Part shown: positions 9,646 through 17,223 of the stretch, piece after piece | Layout of the letters: the number at the start of each line of letters is the position of its first letter | Numbering within the stretch: the stretch's first letter is position 1 | Assembly: GCF_000017245.1 (NCBI RefSeq) | Contig: NC_009655.1 | Span: 496,001 to 560,000, forward strand | Direction of reading: 5' to 3' | Source: Actinobacillus succinogenes 130Z | GTDB taxonomy: Bacteria; Pseudomonadota; Gammaproteobacteria; Enterobacterales; Pasteurellaceae | Length of the DNA: 64,000 nt | Position numbers and translations under genes: made by a program | Notes under the pieces: model-generated | Seen by the model: the letters and a program-made list of their open reading frames with translations, nothing else | Database searches by the model: none | What the model was told of the DNA's origin: nothing

Positions 9646-10644
9646 TTAATTTCCTCCTGTTGGTGATTGTGCTAAACCGCCTTGACGTTTTAATACCCAA
9701 GCGGCAAAAAGTGGTGCAAGAATTGCAGAAACAAGTACGGCCGCGGCAATTTGTGCCGTAGCAGTTTGAACGAACGGTGCGAAATTCGGATCCGCCTGGG
9801 CAACGATTTCCGGTGTGATAATCGCATTACCTGCCGTTGTACCCGCTGCAAAACCGATACCCGATTGATTCCCGCGCTTTAAAATAGTTTTATAGCCGAT
9901 AAAAACCAAAAAACCGGTCAGTAACGAGGCGATAATTCCCAATATAACTCCGGTCAGCCCGCCTGTTACGATAGCCTGGAGATTAATTCCGGTTCCCAGG
10001 GCAAACGCAAAGAAAGGAATGACGATTGAACCGGTCGGCTTCATTAAATTTGTCCATTTAGGATCAAGATTGCCGATAACCATACCGACCAGTAGCGGAA
10101 TAACGGCGGCAAGCATTAAGGATAACGGAATATCCGCAAGCCCGGATGCGCCTAAAAATAGTAATACGAAGAAAGGACCGTCATTGACGGCGGAGGCGAT
10201 ATAAGCGCCCTGATCCCGATAATCGCCGTATTTACCGGTGAATGCCAGCCAAATACCGCCGTTGGAATTGGCTACTACGGTAAGCATGGCCAGTAATGAA
10301 ATACCGATAATTCCGTCATTTCCGATAAAAAATCCCAGAATGGTTATCAATGCGGCCGGTATAAGCGTTTTACATAATAAAATAACCCCGGTATGGGCAA
10401 GAACGGGGCCTGAACTTTTAACCGTAATCTGCATACCCGTAGCAAAAATAAGCAATGCGATCAAAGGGCCCGCCGATGACTTGAAAAGTGCGGTGGTAAA
10501 CGACCCCAACCCTAAAAATTCAGGAAAAAACGTTCCGACTATTGAGCCCAGAATTAGCGGAATAACCATTGCTCCTCCGGGTATTTTGTTCATTCCGTCA
10601 TATAAAGGGATAATCGATTGTTCCGTTTGGTTTGTGGTAGCCAT
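9646..10644 (-). CDS. 2-keto-3-deoxygluconate permease (KdgT) family transporter
   Basis: A 332-residue proton-linked carboxylate permease with about ten hydrophobic segments, starting IPGGAMVIPLILGSIVGTFFPEFL and containing the family stretches TALFKSSAGPLIALLIFATGMQI and GNAIITPEIVAQADP. KdgT-type permeases often sit beside DUF1537 kinase and pdxA2 genes, where they probably import four-carbon sugar acids. The start at 10644 is preferred over an ATG at 10653, because AAGAGG abuts the latter directly but is 9 bases from the former. Operon order is remnant pdxA2, permease, kinase. The true substrate cannot be read from the sequence. Confidence 0.82.
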   Translation of the reverse strand: MATTNQTEQSIIPLYDGMNKIPGGAMVIPLILGSIVGTFFPEFLGLGSFTTALFKSSAGPLIALLIFATGMQITVKSSGPVLAHTGVILLCKTLIPAALITILGFFIGNDGIIGISLLAMLTVVANSNGGIWLAFTGKYGDYRDQGAYIASAVNDGPFFVLLFLGASGLADIPLSLMLAAVIPLLVGMVIGNLDPKWTNLMKPTGSIVIPFFAFALGTGINLQAIVTGGLTGVILGIIASLLTGFLVFIGYKTILKRGNQSGIGFAAGTTAGNAIITPEIVAQADPNFAPFVQTATAQIAAAVLVSAILAPLFAAWVLKRQGGLAQSPTGGN

Positions 10645-10728
10645 AGTAATCATCCTCTTAATTGTTAAATATTTGCTATTTAGCGTCGAGATATAAACTT
10701 ACCGTCATACTGCTCCCGACTACATTTT

Positions 10729-10748
10729 CCAGCACTAGGAAGTGCTGG
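10729..10748. repeat. Perfect 8-bp palindrome before the permease gene
   Basis: CCAGCACT, loop AGGA, AGTGCTGG, located about 85 bp upstream of the permease ATG at the end of the pdxA2 remnant. No T-tract follows, so it could be a repressor operator or a folded mRNA element. Confidence 0.5.
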
Positions 10749-11068
10749 TACCGTGATATTTATAGGAGTAATCCGGCGATGATATTTACAATGTTTTTCG
10801 GGCTGATTAACTTGATAGGTATGCGGTGTTGGTCGTGATATATCACGGTTGCCATATTAAATTTGCCTAAATTATCCGCCCGATGAAAAACAGTATTGGG
10901 AGAAAACGGGTTGACGATATTAATGTCTTTACTTGGACATATTTTATTGTCGGGCCGATTCCTACCGTATCGCTTACAGCTATAAGCTAAACCGGTGTTT
11001 ACTTTGTATTTTGTAATTTTTGATTGAAAGTAATCACTTGATGTCCAAGCTAGACGGAGTATAACCAT
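10738..11068 (-). pseudogene. Remnant of pdxA2 (4-phospho-D-threonate dehydrogenase-like)
   Basis: The minus strand reads DINIVNPFSPNTVFHRADN, then FNMATVIYHDQHRIPIKLI and VNIIAGL. These line up with the PdxA family region ..NVVGPLPADTLF.. and the hallmark AMYHDQGxxPxK..GVNVTxGLP. After a TAA and a one-base frame change, SYKYHGTST matches the next family motif TSVDHGTA. Upstream, KITKYKVNTGL resembles RIAVAGLNP. Only about 100 of some 330 codons survive: the N-terminal two thirds, the end and the metal-binding context are missing and the frame is broken. The fragment begins just after a predicted CRP-dependent start site, so a deletion seems to have fused promoter and remnant. PdxA2 oxidatively decarboxylates 4-phospho-D-threonate, the step after DtnK. 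Confidence 0.68.
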
Positions 11069-11100
11069 AAAAAATGGTTTAAACTGTGAACAAGATCACA
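11051..11100 (-). promoter_or_regulatory. Class II CRP-dependent promoter of the acid-sugar operon
   Basis: A perfect CRP site, TGTGA-N6-TCACA, occupies 11085-11100. On the minus strand a -10 hexamer TATACT lies at 11063-11058, predicting a start near 11051. The CRP centre is then at -41.5, the class II position. The transcript would run through the pdxA2 remnant into the permease and kinase genes. Confidence 0.65.
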
Positions 11101-11178
11101 AAATTGATTTATTTAATTCATTGTGAGGAAAATAAATCAATGTAAATAGAGGGATATCTCAGATATGAACAAAGAACG

Positions 11179-11205
11179 GATTGCTATGAATAGCAATTTT
11201 TCCGT
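11179..11205. repeat. Hairpin with T-tract in the rpoH/acid-sugar intergenic region
   Basis: ATTGCTA, loop TGAA, TAGCAAT followed by five T residues, bracketed by ACGGA and TCCGT. It would terminate rightward transcription, but no gene on the plus strand leads into it. The rest of the gene-free stretch 10645-11287 holds the pdxA2 remnant, the CRP promoter and the rpoH terminator. Confidence 0.4.
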
Positions 11206-11240
11206 ATAAAACGAATCGCTGTTAAAAACGGCTCAATAAT

Positions 11241-11270
11241 AAAAAAGCAGCGATGAACGCTGCTTTATTT
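11241..11270 (-). terminator. rpoH terminator
   Basis: AAAGCAGCG and CGCTGCTTT form a 9-bp stem over a 5-nt loop. On the minus strand it is followed by a T-rich run, 18 bp beyond the rpoH stop codon. Confidence 0.85.
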
Positions 11271-11287
11271 AGTGAATTTAAAACGGA

Positions 11288-12133
11288 TTAAAAATTGACC
11301 GCGCTTTTTAGTTTTTTTAATGCATTGCTTTCAAGTTGGCGGACGCGTTCGGCAGAGATGTTATATTTCGCCGCTAAGTCGTGGAGCGTTGCTTTATTTT
11401 CATCTAACCAGCGGGTTTTGATGATGTCTTGGCTGCGAGCATCCAGCGTTTCCATGGCGACGGTTAACTGATCCACTGCTTGAGTTTCGAAATTTTCGTT
11501 TTCCAGTTCGGCCGCGAAGTTTGAGCTTTTATCTTCCAAATACATTGACGGTGCAAAAGTTTCTTCTTCGGCGTCGTCTGCCGGCAAATCAAAACCTATG
11601 TCGGCACCGGTCATACGGCTTTCCATTTCGATCACATCTTCTTTGGATACGCCGAGTTCGTTAGCCACTAAATCCACTTCATTTTCGCTGAACCAGCCTA
11701 AACGTTGTTTGGTTTTACGCAAATTAAAGAACAATTTGCGTTGCGCTTTGGTGGTCGCGACTTTGACGATACGCCAGTTTTTCAACACGTATTCGTGAAT
11801 TTCGGCTTTAATCCAATGTACGGCGAATGATACTAAACGTACCCCCATTTCCGGATTGAAACGGCGTACGGCTTTCATTAAACCTATATTTCCTTCCTGA
11901 ATTAAATCCGCTTGCGGCAGACCGTATCCGGCATAACCGCGCGCCACATGAATGACGAAACGAAGGTGTGACAGGATCAACGCTTTAGCCGCGTCTAAAT
12001 CGTCCTGATAGTATAGACGCTCTGCATAGTCTTTTTCCTGTTCCGCAGTCAACATAGGATATTCGTTGGCGGCACGGATATAACCTTCAAGATTACCTTG
12101 CGGGACTAACATCATTTGAGCTTCTTTATTCAT
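11288..12133 (-). CDS. rpoH: RNA polymerase heat-shock sigma factor sigma-32
   Basis: Sigma factor that directs transcription of heat-shock genes. The 281-residue product matches E. coli RpoH (284) along its length. The diagnostic RpoH box QRKLFFNLR is at residues 131-139, absent from other sigma factors. Region 2 ([35 protein letters not shown] at about 77-111) and the region 4 helix-turn-helix ([23 protein letters not shown] at the C-terminus) are intact. In E. coli translation is heat-controlled by mRNA folding over the start region; I did not attempt to fold this one. ftsEX, the usual upstream genes, are not here. Confidence 0.97.
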   Translation of the reverse strand: MNKEAQMMLVPQGNLEGYIRAANEYPMLTAEQEKDYAERLYYQDDLDAAKALILSHLRFVIHVARGYAGYGLPQADLIQEGNIGLMKAVRRFNPEMGVRLVSFAVHWIKAEIHEYVLKNWRIVKVATTKAQRKLFFNLRKTKQRLGWFSENEVDLVANELGVSKEDVIEMESRMTGADIGFDLPADDAEEETFAPSMYLEDKSSNFAAELENENFETQAVDQLTVAMETLDARSQDIIKTRWLDENKATLHDLAAKYNISAERVRQLESNALKKLKSAVNF

Positions 12134-12291
12134 TATCTTCCTTCTTAGTTCTTGATGAACTGCGTCATCTGATTATTACATAAAAAATCGAAAGCACCAA
12201 TTTCACTTTCAATTTTATGTTAAATAAGACTGTATATCCGGCGAAAAAGTTCAGATGAATTATCATGTTTTTGTATGTTTTTCGCAACTGC

Positions 12292-12606
12292 TTATTTCGT
12301 CAGCGGTTGTAATAGATAGCAGTCGTTTTCCGCAATGACGTCCATTAGTAAATCGATATTCGGATGTTTGCCGGGATGAATTTTAGCATCGACAGTATGT
12401 TCTGCAAACAGTTCCAAGCCTTTTTCGGCGGAAGTGCGGTCAAGTTTGGCATCGAATTTTTGCGCAAGCGCATAATAAACCCGCAGCGAACCTAACTTGC
12501 CAGGAGCGGCGGGAATGTGGTGAATTACCGTTTCTCCGTTTAAAACATTTAAACCGCTCAAATGATCGATACCTGGTAAGGTTTCTAAAATCGTATTGAA
12601 ATTCAT
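12292..12606 (-). CDS. DUF2322 family protein, function unknown
   Basis: A 104-residue soluble protein of the DUF2322 family found in Pasteurellaceae, Neisseria and some other proteobacteria. The sequence has no signal peptide, membrane segment or cysteine pair; the only obvious pattern is a histidine-containing centre (AEHTVDAKIHPGKHPNIDLLMDVI, residues about 68-91). It lies 21 bp downstream of murB and is probably co-transcribed with it, ahead of rpoH. No function is known to me for this family. Confidence 0.75.
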   Translation of the reverse strand: MNFNTILETLPGIDHLSGLNVLNGETVIHHIPAAPGKLGSLRVYYALAQKFDAKLDRTSAEKGLELFAEHTVDAKIHPGKHPNIDLLMDVIAENDCYLLQPLTK

Positions 12607-12627
12607 ATTCTTACTTCTCTTTTACTA

Positions 12628-13653
12628 CTAACCGATAGCGTTTTCCGCATTAACTTCACCGTTTTCACCGATGAAACGTACTTCCGGTGAAAGATAAATA
12701 TCAAATTTTGCCGCTACCGCCTGGCGAATATGGTGGGCGAGTTCTACTACATCGGAACCGGTGGCATTGCCTTTGTTAATTAAGACTAACGCTTGTTTTT
12801 CGTGTACCGCCGCACCGCCTAATTGATAACCTTTCAGATGACATTGGTCGATGAGCCAGCCCGCCGCCAGTTTGACGAAGCCGTCACCTTGCGGATAGTG
12901 AGGAATGGCAGGGTATTCTGCCTGTAATATTCGGAATTGTTCTTCCGTGACAATCGGATTTTTAAAAAAGCTGCCGGCGTTACCGATTTGTTGCGGATCC
13001 GGCAGTTTGGCGCGGCGAATAGCACATACTTCGTCAAAAATTCTTTTGGCGCTGACCGCACTCGGATCAAGCTCGCTTAATGTTCCGTATTTCAGTACCG
13101 GTTTCCAGTTTTTAGCTAATTTTAAACCGACGGCAATCACCATAAAATCACCGCTATATTGGTGCTTGAATACGCTGTCGCGATAACCGAATCGGCATTC
13201 TGCCTTGGTTAACCGAAAGATTTTGTTCTGAACAAGATCCAATACTTCCACATAATCGCAGACATCTTTAAATTCTACGCCGTAAGCACCGATGTTTTGT
13301 ACCGGTGCCGTACCCGCGCAGCCCGGAATTAAGGCGAGGTTTTCCAGTCCGAAAATGCCTTGCTCCAGCGACCACGCTACCAGATTATGCCAGTTTTCTC
13401 CGCCGTTAACGTGTAAATAATGAAAATCCGCATCTTCTTTGTGCTCAATCCCCTGCAATCGGTTAATTAAAACCGTTCCGCGGAAATCCTTTAAAAACAG
13501 TACGTTGCTGCCTTGTCCCAAAAATAAAACAGGTTGACCGACGTCGCGCGCATTTTGCCAGGCAGTGTGCAATTGCGATAATTCGGTGATTTCAACGATA
13601 TTCTTGGCATTGGCCGCAATCCCGAAAGTATTGAATGAAAGGAGATTTTTCAT
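12628..13653 (-). CDS. murB: UDP-N-acetylenolpyruvoylglucosamine reductase
   Basis: FAD enzyme that reduces UDP-GlcNAc-enolpyruvate to UDP-MurNAc with NADPH, the second committed step of peptidoglycan synthesis. From the ATG at 13653 the protein is 341 residues. Visible features are the FAD-binding [10 protein letters not shown] (45-54) and [16 protein letters not shown] (110-125), the arginine of GYRDSVFK (158), the catalytic serine of [10 protein letters not shown] (228) and the C-terminal SPEVRFIGE glutamate. The extended insert is that of type I MurB. The upstream ATG at 13665 lacks a ribosome-binding site, whereas GAGA precedes 13653. Confidence 0.95.
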   Translation of the reverse strand: MKNLLSFNTFGIAANAKNIVEITELSQLHTAWQNARDVGQPVLFLGQGSNVLFLKDFRGTVLINRLQGIEHKEDADFHYLHVNGGENWHNLVAWSLEQGIFGLENLALIPGCAGTAPVQNIGAYGVEFKDVCDYVEVLDLVQNKIFRLTKAECRFGYRDSVFKHQYSGDFMVIAVGLKLAKNWKPVLKYGTLSELDPSAVSAKRIFDEVCAIRRAKLPDPQQIGNAGSFFKNPIVTEEQFRILQAEYPAIPHYPQGDGFVKLAAGWLIDQCHLKGYQLGGAAVHEKQALVLINKGNATGSDVVELAHHIRQAVAAKFDIYLSPEVRFIGENGEVNAENAIG

Positions 13654-13757
13654 AGTATTTCTCATTTGGGGAAAAGAAAACGTTAGTCTAACGATAGTTT
13701 TTCATGAACGCAAATTATTAGAGAAAATGACCGCACTTTGGCGGTCTTAATCCGGAG

Positions 13758-14966
13758 TTAATGGAAGTAATTGACAATTATTAGGAAGATTTTCAGTACG
13801 GTAGCGTTTAATAAGTCGATAAAAAACGCCCCGACCATCGGTACGATTAAGAACGCTTTATGAGAAGGACCGAAATGAGCCGTAACCGCTTGCATATTGG
13901 CGACGGCGGTCGGTGTTGCGCCCAGTCCGAAACCGCAGTGACCGGCACTCAATACCACGGCGTCGTAATCTTTACCCATGGCGCGATAAGTGATGAAAAC
14001 GGAATATAGTACCATAACGATAATTTGTGAGACTAAGACGACAAAAATCGGTAAGGCTAAGCCGGCTAATTCCCATAATTTCAGTGACATCAGGGCAATA
14101 GCAAGGAAAATCGATAATCCTACCGTACCCAATACGTCCACCGCTTCATCCGCTACTTTGAATTTAAAAATATGAGCCAGACTGTTGCGAATAATCACCC
14201 CGGTAAACAAACACCAAACGAAAGTCGGTAATTGAAATGCCGTACCTTTCGCCGCCATATCCAGATGCTGGCCCACGAATAGGCAGATGGACATCATAGT
14301 AATGGTTTCAATGATGGTACGCGTATTCACTTTACGGCGGTAAACCGGTTTCTCGAAGGCTTCTTCCACATCGTCGATATTTTCGTCTTCCGCCACTTCG
14401 TCTTTATGCATACGTTTTAACAGGAATTTTGCCACCGGACCGCCGAGAATCCCGCCGAAGACCAATCCGAAGGTTGCGCATGCCATGGCAATTTCCATTG
14501 CGCTGGAAATACCGAATTGCTTGCTCAGCGTATCCGCCCAGGCAGCGCCGGTTCCGTGTCCTCCGGTTAGCGTTACCGAACCGGCGATTAAACCGTAAGC
14601 GGGATCCAATCCTAATGCCATGGCTCCGAAAACACCGACGGAGTCTTGAATAAAGATAAGCCCCGCCGCAATGATCAAGAACACAATCAGCGGTTTGCCG
14701 CCTTTTACCAAGCGGGCAAAATTCGCACTTAAACCGATAGAGCTGAAAAAAACCAACATCATGGTCGTTTGTAAGTTTTTATCAAACCCGAAACTGGTTC
14801 CCCATAGCTCGTGCACTACCGTTAATAAAATAGCGACAATAAACCCGCCTACAACAGGTTCCGGGATGTTAAATTCGTTTAACACGCGAATGCGTTTGAC
14901 TAAAAAATAACCTAATAATAAAACCAAACAGGCAAGAGCCAGGGTTTCATAAGTATCAAAAATCAT
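13758..14966 (-). CDS. gltS: Sodium/glutamate symporter
   Basis: Sodium-coupled glutamate importer of the ESS family, 402 residues (E. coli GltS 401). It has ten or more hydrophobic segments in two related halves; each half carries a re-entrant-type motif, GGHGTGAAW near residue 137 and the later GHCGFGLGATPTAVANM. The N-terminal region includes NIPEPVVGGFIVA. The ATG at 14966 is chosen because AAAGG lies 6 bases upstream; an ATG at 14972 directly abuts it. The gene stands alone between murB and the divergent dinI-like gene. Confidence 0.93.
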   Translation of the reverse strand: MIFDTYETLALACLVLLLGYFLVKRIRVLNEFNIPEPVVGGFIVAILLTVVHELWGTSFGFDKNLQTTMMLVFFSSIGLSANFARLVKGGKPLIVFLIIAAGLIFIQDSVGVFGAMALGLDPAYGLIAGSVTLTGGHGTGAAWADTLSKQFGISSAMEIAMACATFGLVFGGILGGPVAKFLLKRMHKDEVAEDENIDDVEEAFEKPVYRRKVNTRTIIETITMMSICLFVGQHLDMAAKGTAFQLPTFVWCLFTGVIIRNSLAHIFKFKVADEAVDVLGTVGLSIFLAIALMSLKLWELAGLALPIFVVLVSQIIVMVLYSVFITYRAMGKDYDAVVLSAGHCGFGLGATPTAVANMQAVTAHFGPSHKAFLIVPMVGAFFIDLLNATVLKIFLIIVNYFH

Positions 14967-15125
14967 ATACATCCTTTGGGAGTATCTAATAAAAATAAAC
15001 GTTCAATCTAACAGAAAAAACGATTGCGTGCCAGTAGAACACATTTGTTATTCTATTTACATTTTAAATAACTGATTATTTATTCATTATATATTGACAG
15101 TACAATAAGTGTTTGTTAATTTTTT

Positions 15126-15141
15126 ATGTATATAAAATCAG
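15126..15141 (+). promoter_or_regulatory. Candidate LexA box upstream of the dinI-like gene
   Basis: The 16-mer ATGTATATAAAATCAG matches the SOS box CTG-N10-CAG with one mismatch in the left triplet and keeps the TATA-rich centre. It lies 22 bp before the start codon, where a LexA operator would be expected to block initiation. Confidence 0.45.
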
Positions 15142-15163
15142 TTTCTAGCGGCGGAGTGATTGT

Positions 15164-15421
15164 ATGAAACAGTTGGATATTAAATTTGTCAAGGAGCGGG
15201 ACAGCCAAAAGGCCGCACAACAAGCGGTAATAATAACGCAATTGGAAACCTGCTTAGCGGAGCGGATTAGTGAAGTTTTTAAGGAAGTAAATGTGCGAGT
15301 GCGCTTTTCCAGTGCCGCCGGCGTAGAAGTGACAGGATTTAAGGATAAGGAAGAACGAGAACGCTTTATGCGGTTTCTGGAAGAATTGTGGACGGATGAC
15401 GGTTTGTCGGATATGGCGTAA
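15164..15421 (+). CDS. DinI-like protein, probable SOS modulator
   Basis: An 85-residue acidic protein. Residues 33-80 (ERISEVFKEVNVRVRFSSAAGVEVTGF.. to ..FLEELWTDDGLSDMA) follow the DinI family pattern: a helix, then a V-x-VR-FSSA strand, a loop with K-x-x-E-R, and a final LEELW-x-DD helix. The acidic C-terminal helix is the part of E. coli DinI that mimics DNA and binds RecA filaments, tuning SOS induction. A GGAG precedes the ATG. The LexA-like box supports an SOS role. Similarity is modest, so a divergent member is proposed. Confidence 0.65.
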   Translation: MKQLDIKFVKERDSQKAAQQAVIITQLETCLAERISEVFKEVNVRVRFSSAAGVEVTGFKDKEERERFMRFLEELWTDDGLSDMA

Positions 15422-15426
15422 CGGCA

Positions 15427-15467
15427 AAAGTGCGGTCGAAAAAATAATGTTTTTCCGACCGCACTTT
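15427..15467. terminator. Inverted uptake-sequence pair, terminator for dinI-like gene and clcA
   Basis: AAAGTGCGGTCG and its complement CGACCGCACTTT flank an A/T-rich loop between two convergent genes. Each arm is a full uptake signal sequence and the hairpin is bidirectional. Confidence 0.8.
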
Positions 15468-15481
15468 GAAGATTTATAGCT

Positions 15482-16873
15482 TTATACCGTAGCGGTGTTG
15501 TTTTCGGAATTGCTCTTGCTTTCTTCTACCACTCGTTGACGGAACCGCATGGCGGCAAAATGATAGAACGGTTTCGGCATAATTTGACGGGAAACGAAAG
15601 AGGCGATTAAACCGCCGATTAATGACCAGACTAATATCGGCTGGCTACCCGTCATTTCCATAACTATTACACCGGCGGTCAGCGGGGATTGGGTCGCGCC
15701 CGCTAAAAAGCTGACCATGCATAGTAAAACCAACAGGCGGGGGTCGATTAATCCCTGAGTAAACGCCGAAATATGTGCACCGATTCCGGCGCCGATGGTG
15801 AGAGACGGCGTGAAAATGCCACCGGCAATACCTGTCCAGTAAGTGCTGACGGTGGCAAATAATTTAGCAATGCCGAGGGATTCGGGTTGAATAACTTCTC
15901 CTGCTAAAGCGTTGGCAACCACATGATAACCCGTGCCATAGGTTTGTCCGTGGGTATAAGTGCCGAGCGCGGCGAGAATTATTCCCAAAAACAGTGCCAC
16001 GATAACCGGATGACGGCGCACCCAACCGCGTAAAAATGTCGGAGATACCCCTGCAATGCCTTTTGCCAAAAGGCGTGCGAAAATTCCACTGAGTATCCCG
16101 CATATTACTCCGCACAACAATACCCATAACAACATATTGTTAACTAATGTTGCTCCTTGATATTGCGGGAAGTAAGGGTTATTTCCTTCAATAACGACCA
16201 AAATGACGCCGGCGGCAAATACACCGAACAATACGCGCCGTTCCCAGCGTAATAAGATGCCGCGTCCTAATTCTTCCAGCGCAAAAATTACCCCGGACAA
16301 CGGCGCGTTAAAAGCCGCGGCTAAACCGCCGCCCGCACCGGCAGCCATTAATTCGTTGGCATTAAGTCCGGTGAATGCCATGCCGTAACGACGACATAAA
16401 TTACCCCACGCCAACATCACTGCCGCGCCCACCTGAACGGAAGGTCCTTCACGTCCGACGGAAGCGCCGATAAGCATGGCTAAAAATGTGAGCGGAATTT
16501 TCCACAGCGTTTGTCCAAAAGTAATCAATCGGCTTTTTTGTGCACCGTGAGGCAGACTGAGCGAAGCGATAACCTGTGGAATACCGCTGCCTCCGACATA
16601 AGGTGTATAACGCGGGGTAAACCAGGCAAGCGCCGCCATACCGAACGGTAATACAAACCAAACGGCGATAGGGTAGCGGGTTGCCCATTGCGTATTCCAT
16701 TCCAACCCTAAATCTGCCAGCTTAGCAAATCCTAAGGAAAACAGCGCCACAAGGGCTGCCCCGATCAGCAAACAGGTGAATTCGATGGTTTTATGAGAAA
16801 TGCGGTGAGTCTGACGCAATTTTTTGTGCAGAATATAACGAAATCCGGCTCTAACAGAAGAATGATGTTGCAT
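15482..16873 (-). CDS. clcA: ClC-type H+/Cl- exchange transporter
   Basis: Inner-membrane antiporter exchanging two chloride ions for one proton; in enterobacteria ClcA supports extreme acid resistance. It is 463 residues (E. coli 473). Diagnostic motifs are all visible: GSGIPQ (chloride-binding serine), GREGPSVQ (gating glutamate), the FALEEL helix corresponding to the internal proton glutamate, GGIFTPSL, and KPFYH carrying the tyrosine that coordinates chloride. The N-terminal tail is basic. No clear ribosome-binding site precedes the chosen ATG, so the start is less certain than the family. Confidence 0.9.
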   Translation of the reverse strand: MQHHSSVRAGFRYILHKKLRQTHRISHKTIEFTCLLIGAALVALFSLGFAKLADLGLEWNTQWATRYPIAVWFVLPFGMAALAWFTPRYTPYVGGSGIPQVIASLSLPHGAQKSRLITFGQTLWKIPLTFLAMLIGASVGREGPSVQVGAAVMLAWGNLCRRYGMAFTGLNANELMAAGAGGGLAAAFNAPLSGVIFALEELGRGILLRWERRVLFGVFAAGVILVVIEGNNPYFPQYQGATLVNNMLLWVLLCGVICGILSGIFARLLAKGIAGVSPTFLRGWVRRHPVIVALFLGIILAALGTYTHGQTYGTGYHVVANALAGEVIQPESLGIAKLFATVSTYWTGIAGGIFTPSLTIGAGIGAHISAFTQGLIDPRLLVLLCMVSFLAGATQSPLTAGVIVMEMTGSQPILVWSLIGGLIASFVSRQIMPKPFYHFAAMRFRQRVVEESKSNSENNTATV

Positions 16874-17032
16874 AATTTGGAATAAAGATAGTATGAATGG
16901 GAAAAATTATACCGAGAAAGACGAAAGTGCGGTGAAAAAACTTCACATTTTTTATTTACAGGACTGCTTTACAGCGCTGTTGTTATCAATCAACTATAAA
17001 GTTAAAAACAATATTTTTATGGCCGCACTTTT

Positions 17033-17131
17033 GTGATCTGGATCACAAAAAATGGCGAGTAAATATAAAAATGTGATCAAGATCACATTTTAAAAAATGA
17101 ACCTAAAAAATATTTTGTGATCCAGTTCACA
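17033..17131 (+). promoter_or_regulatory. Three CRP sites upstream of mtlA
   Basis: Three near-palindromic CRP sites lie at 17033-17048 and 17073-17088 (both perfect TGTGA-N6-TCACA) and 17116-17131 (TGTGA-N6-TCACA). Centres are 40 and 43 bp apart, about four helical turns. A -10 candidate TATTTT at 17172-17177 preceded by TGTGC would give a start near 17184 with the nearest site at about -61. They lie in the 350-bp gap between divergent clcA and mtlA, which also holds uptake sequences near 16925 and 17022. Confidence 0.8.
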
Positions 17132-17223
17132 TTTTCAAATGAAAAAATTTTTTGTTTGAAGACAGCTGTGCTATTTTTTGCGCATCAAAAACACAGTCTT
17201 TTCTGTTCTATGGAGAAAGCGAT

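Noticed and set aside
10760..11068. A 102-codon open frame as a functional small gene
   Set aside because: It contains displaced fragments of PdxA motifs, includes promoter sequence at its start and has no credible ribosome-binding site; treated as a remnant.
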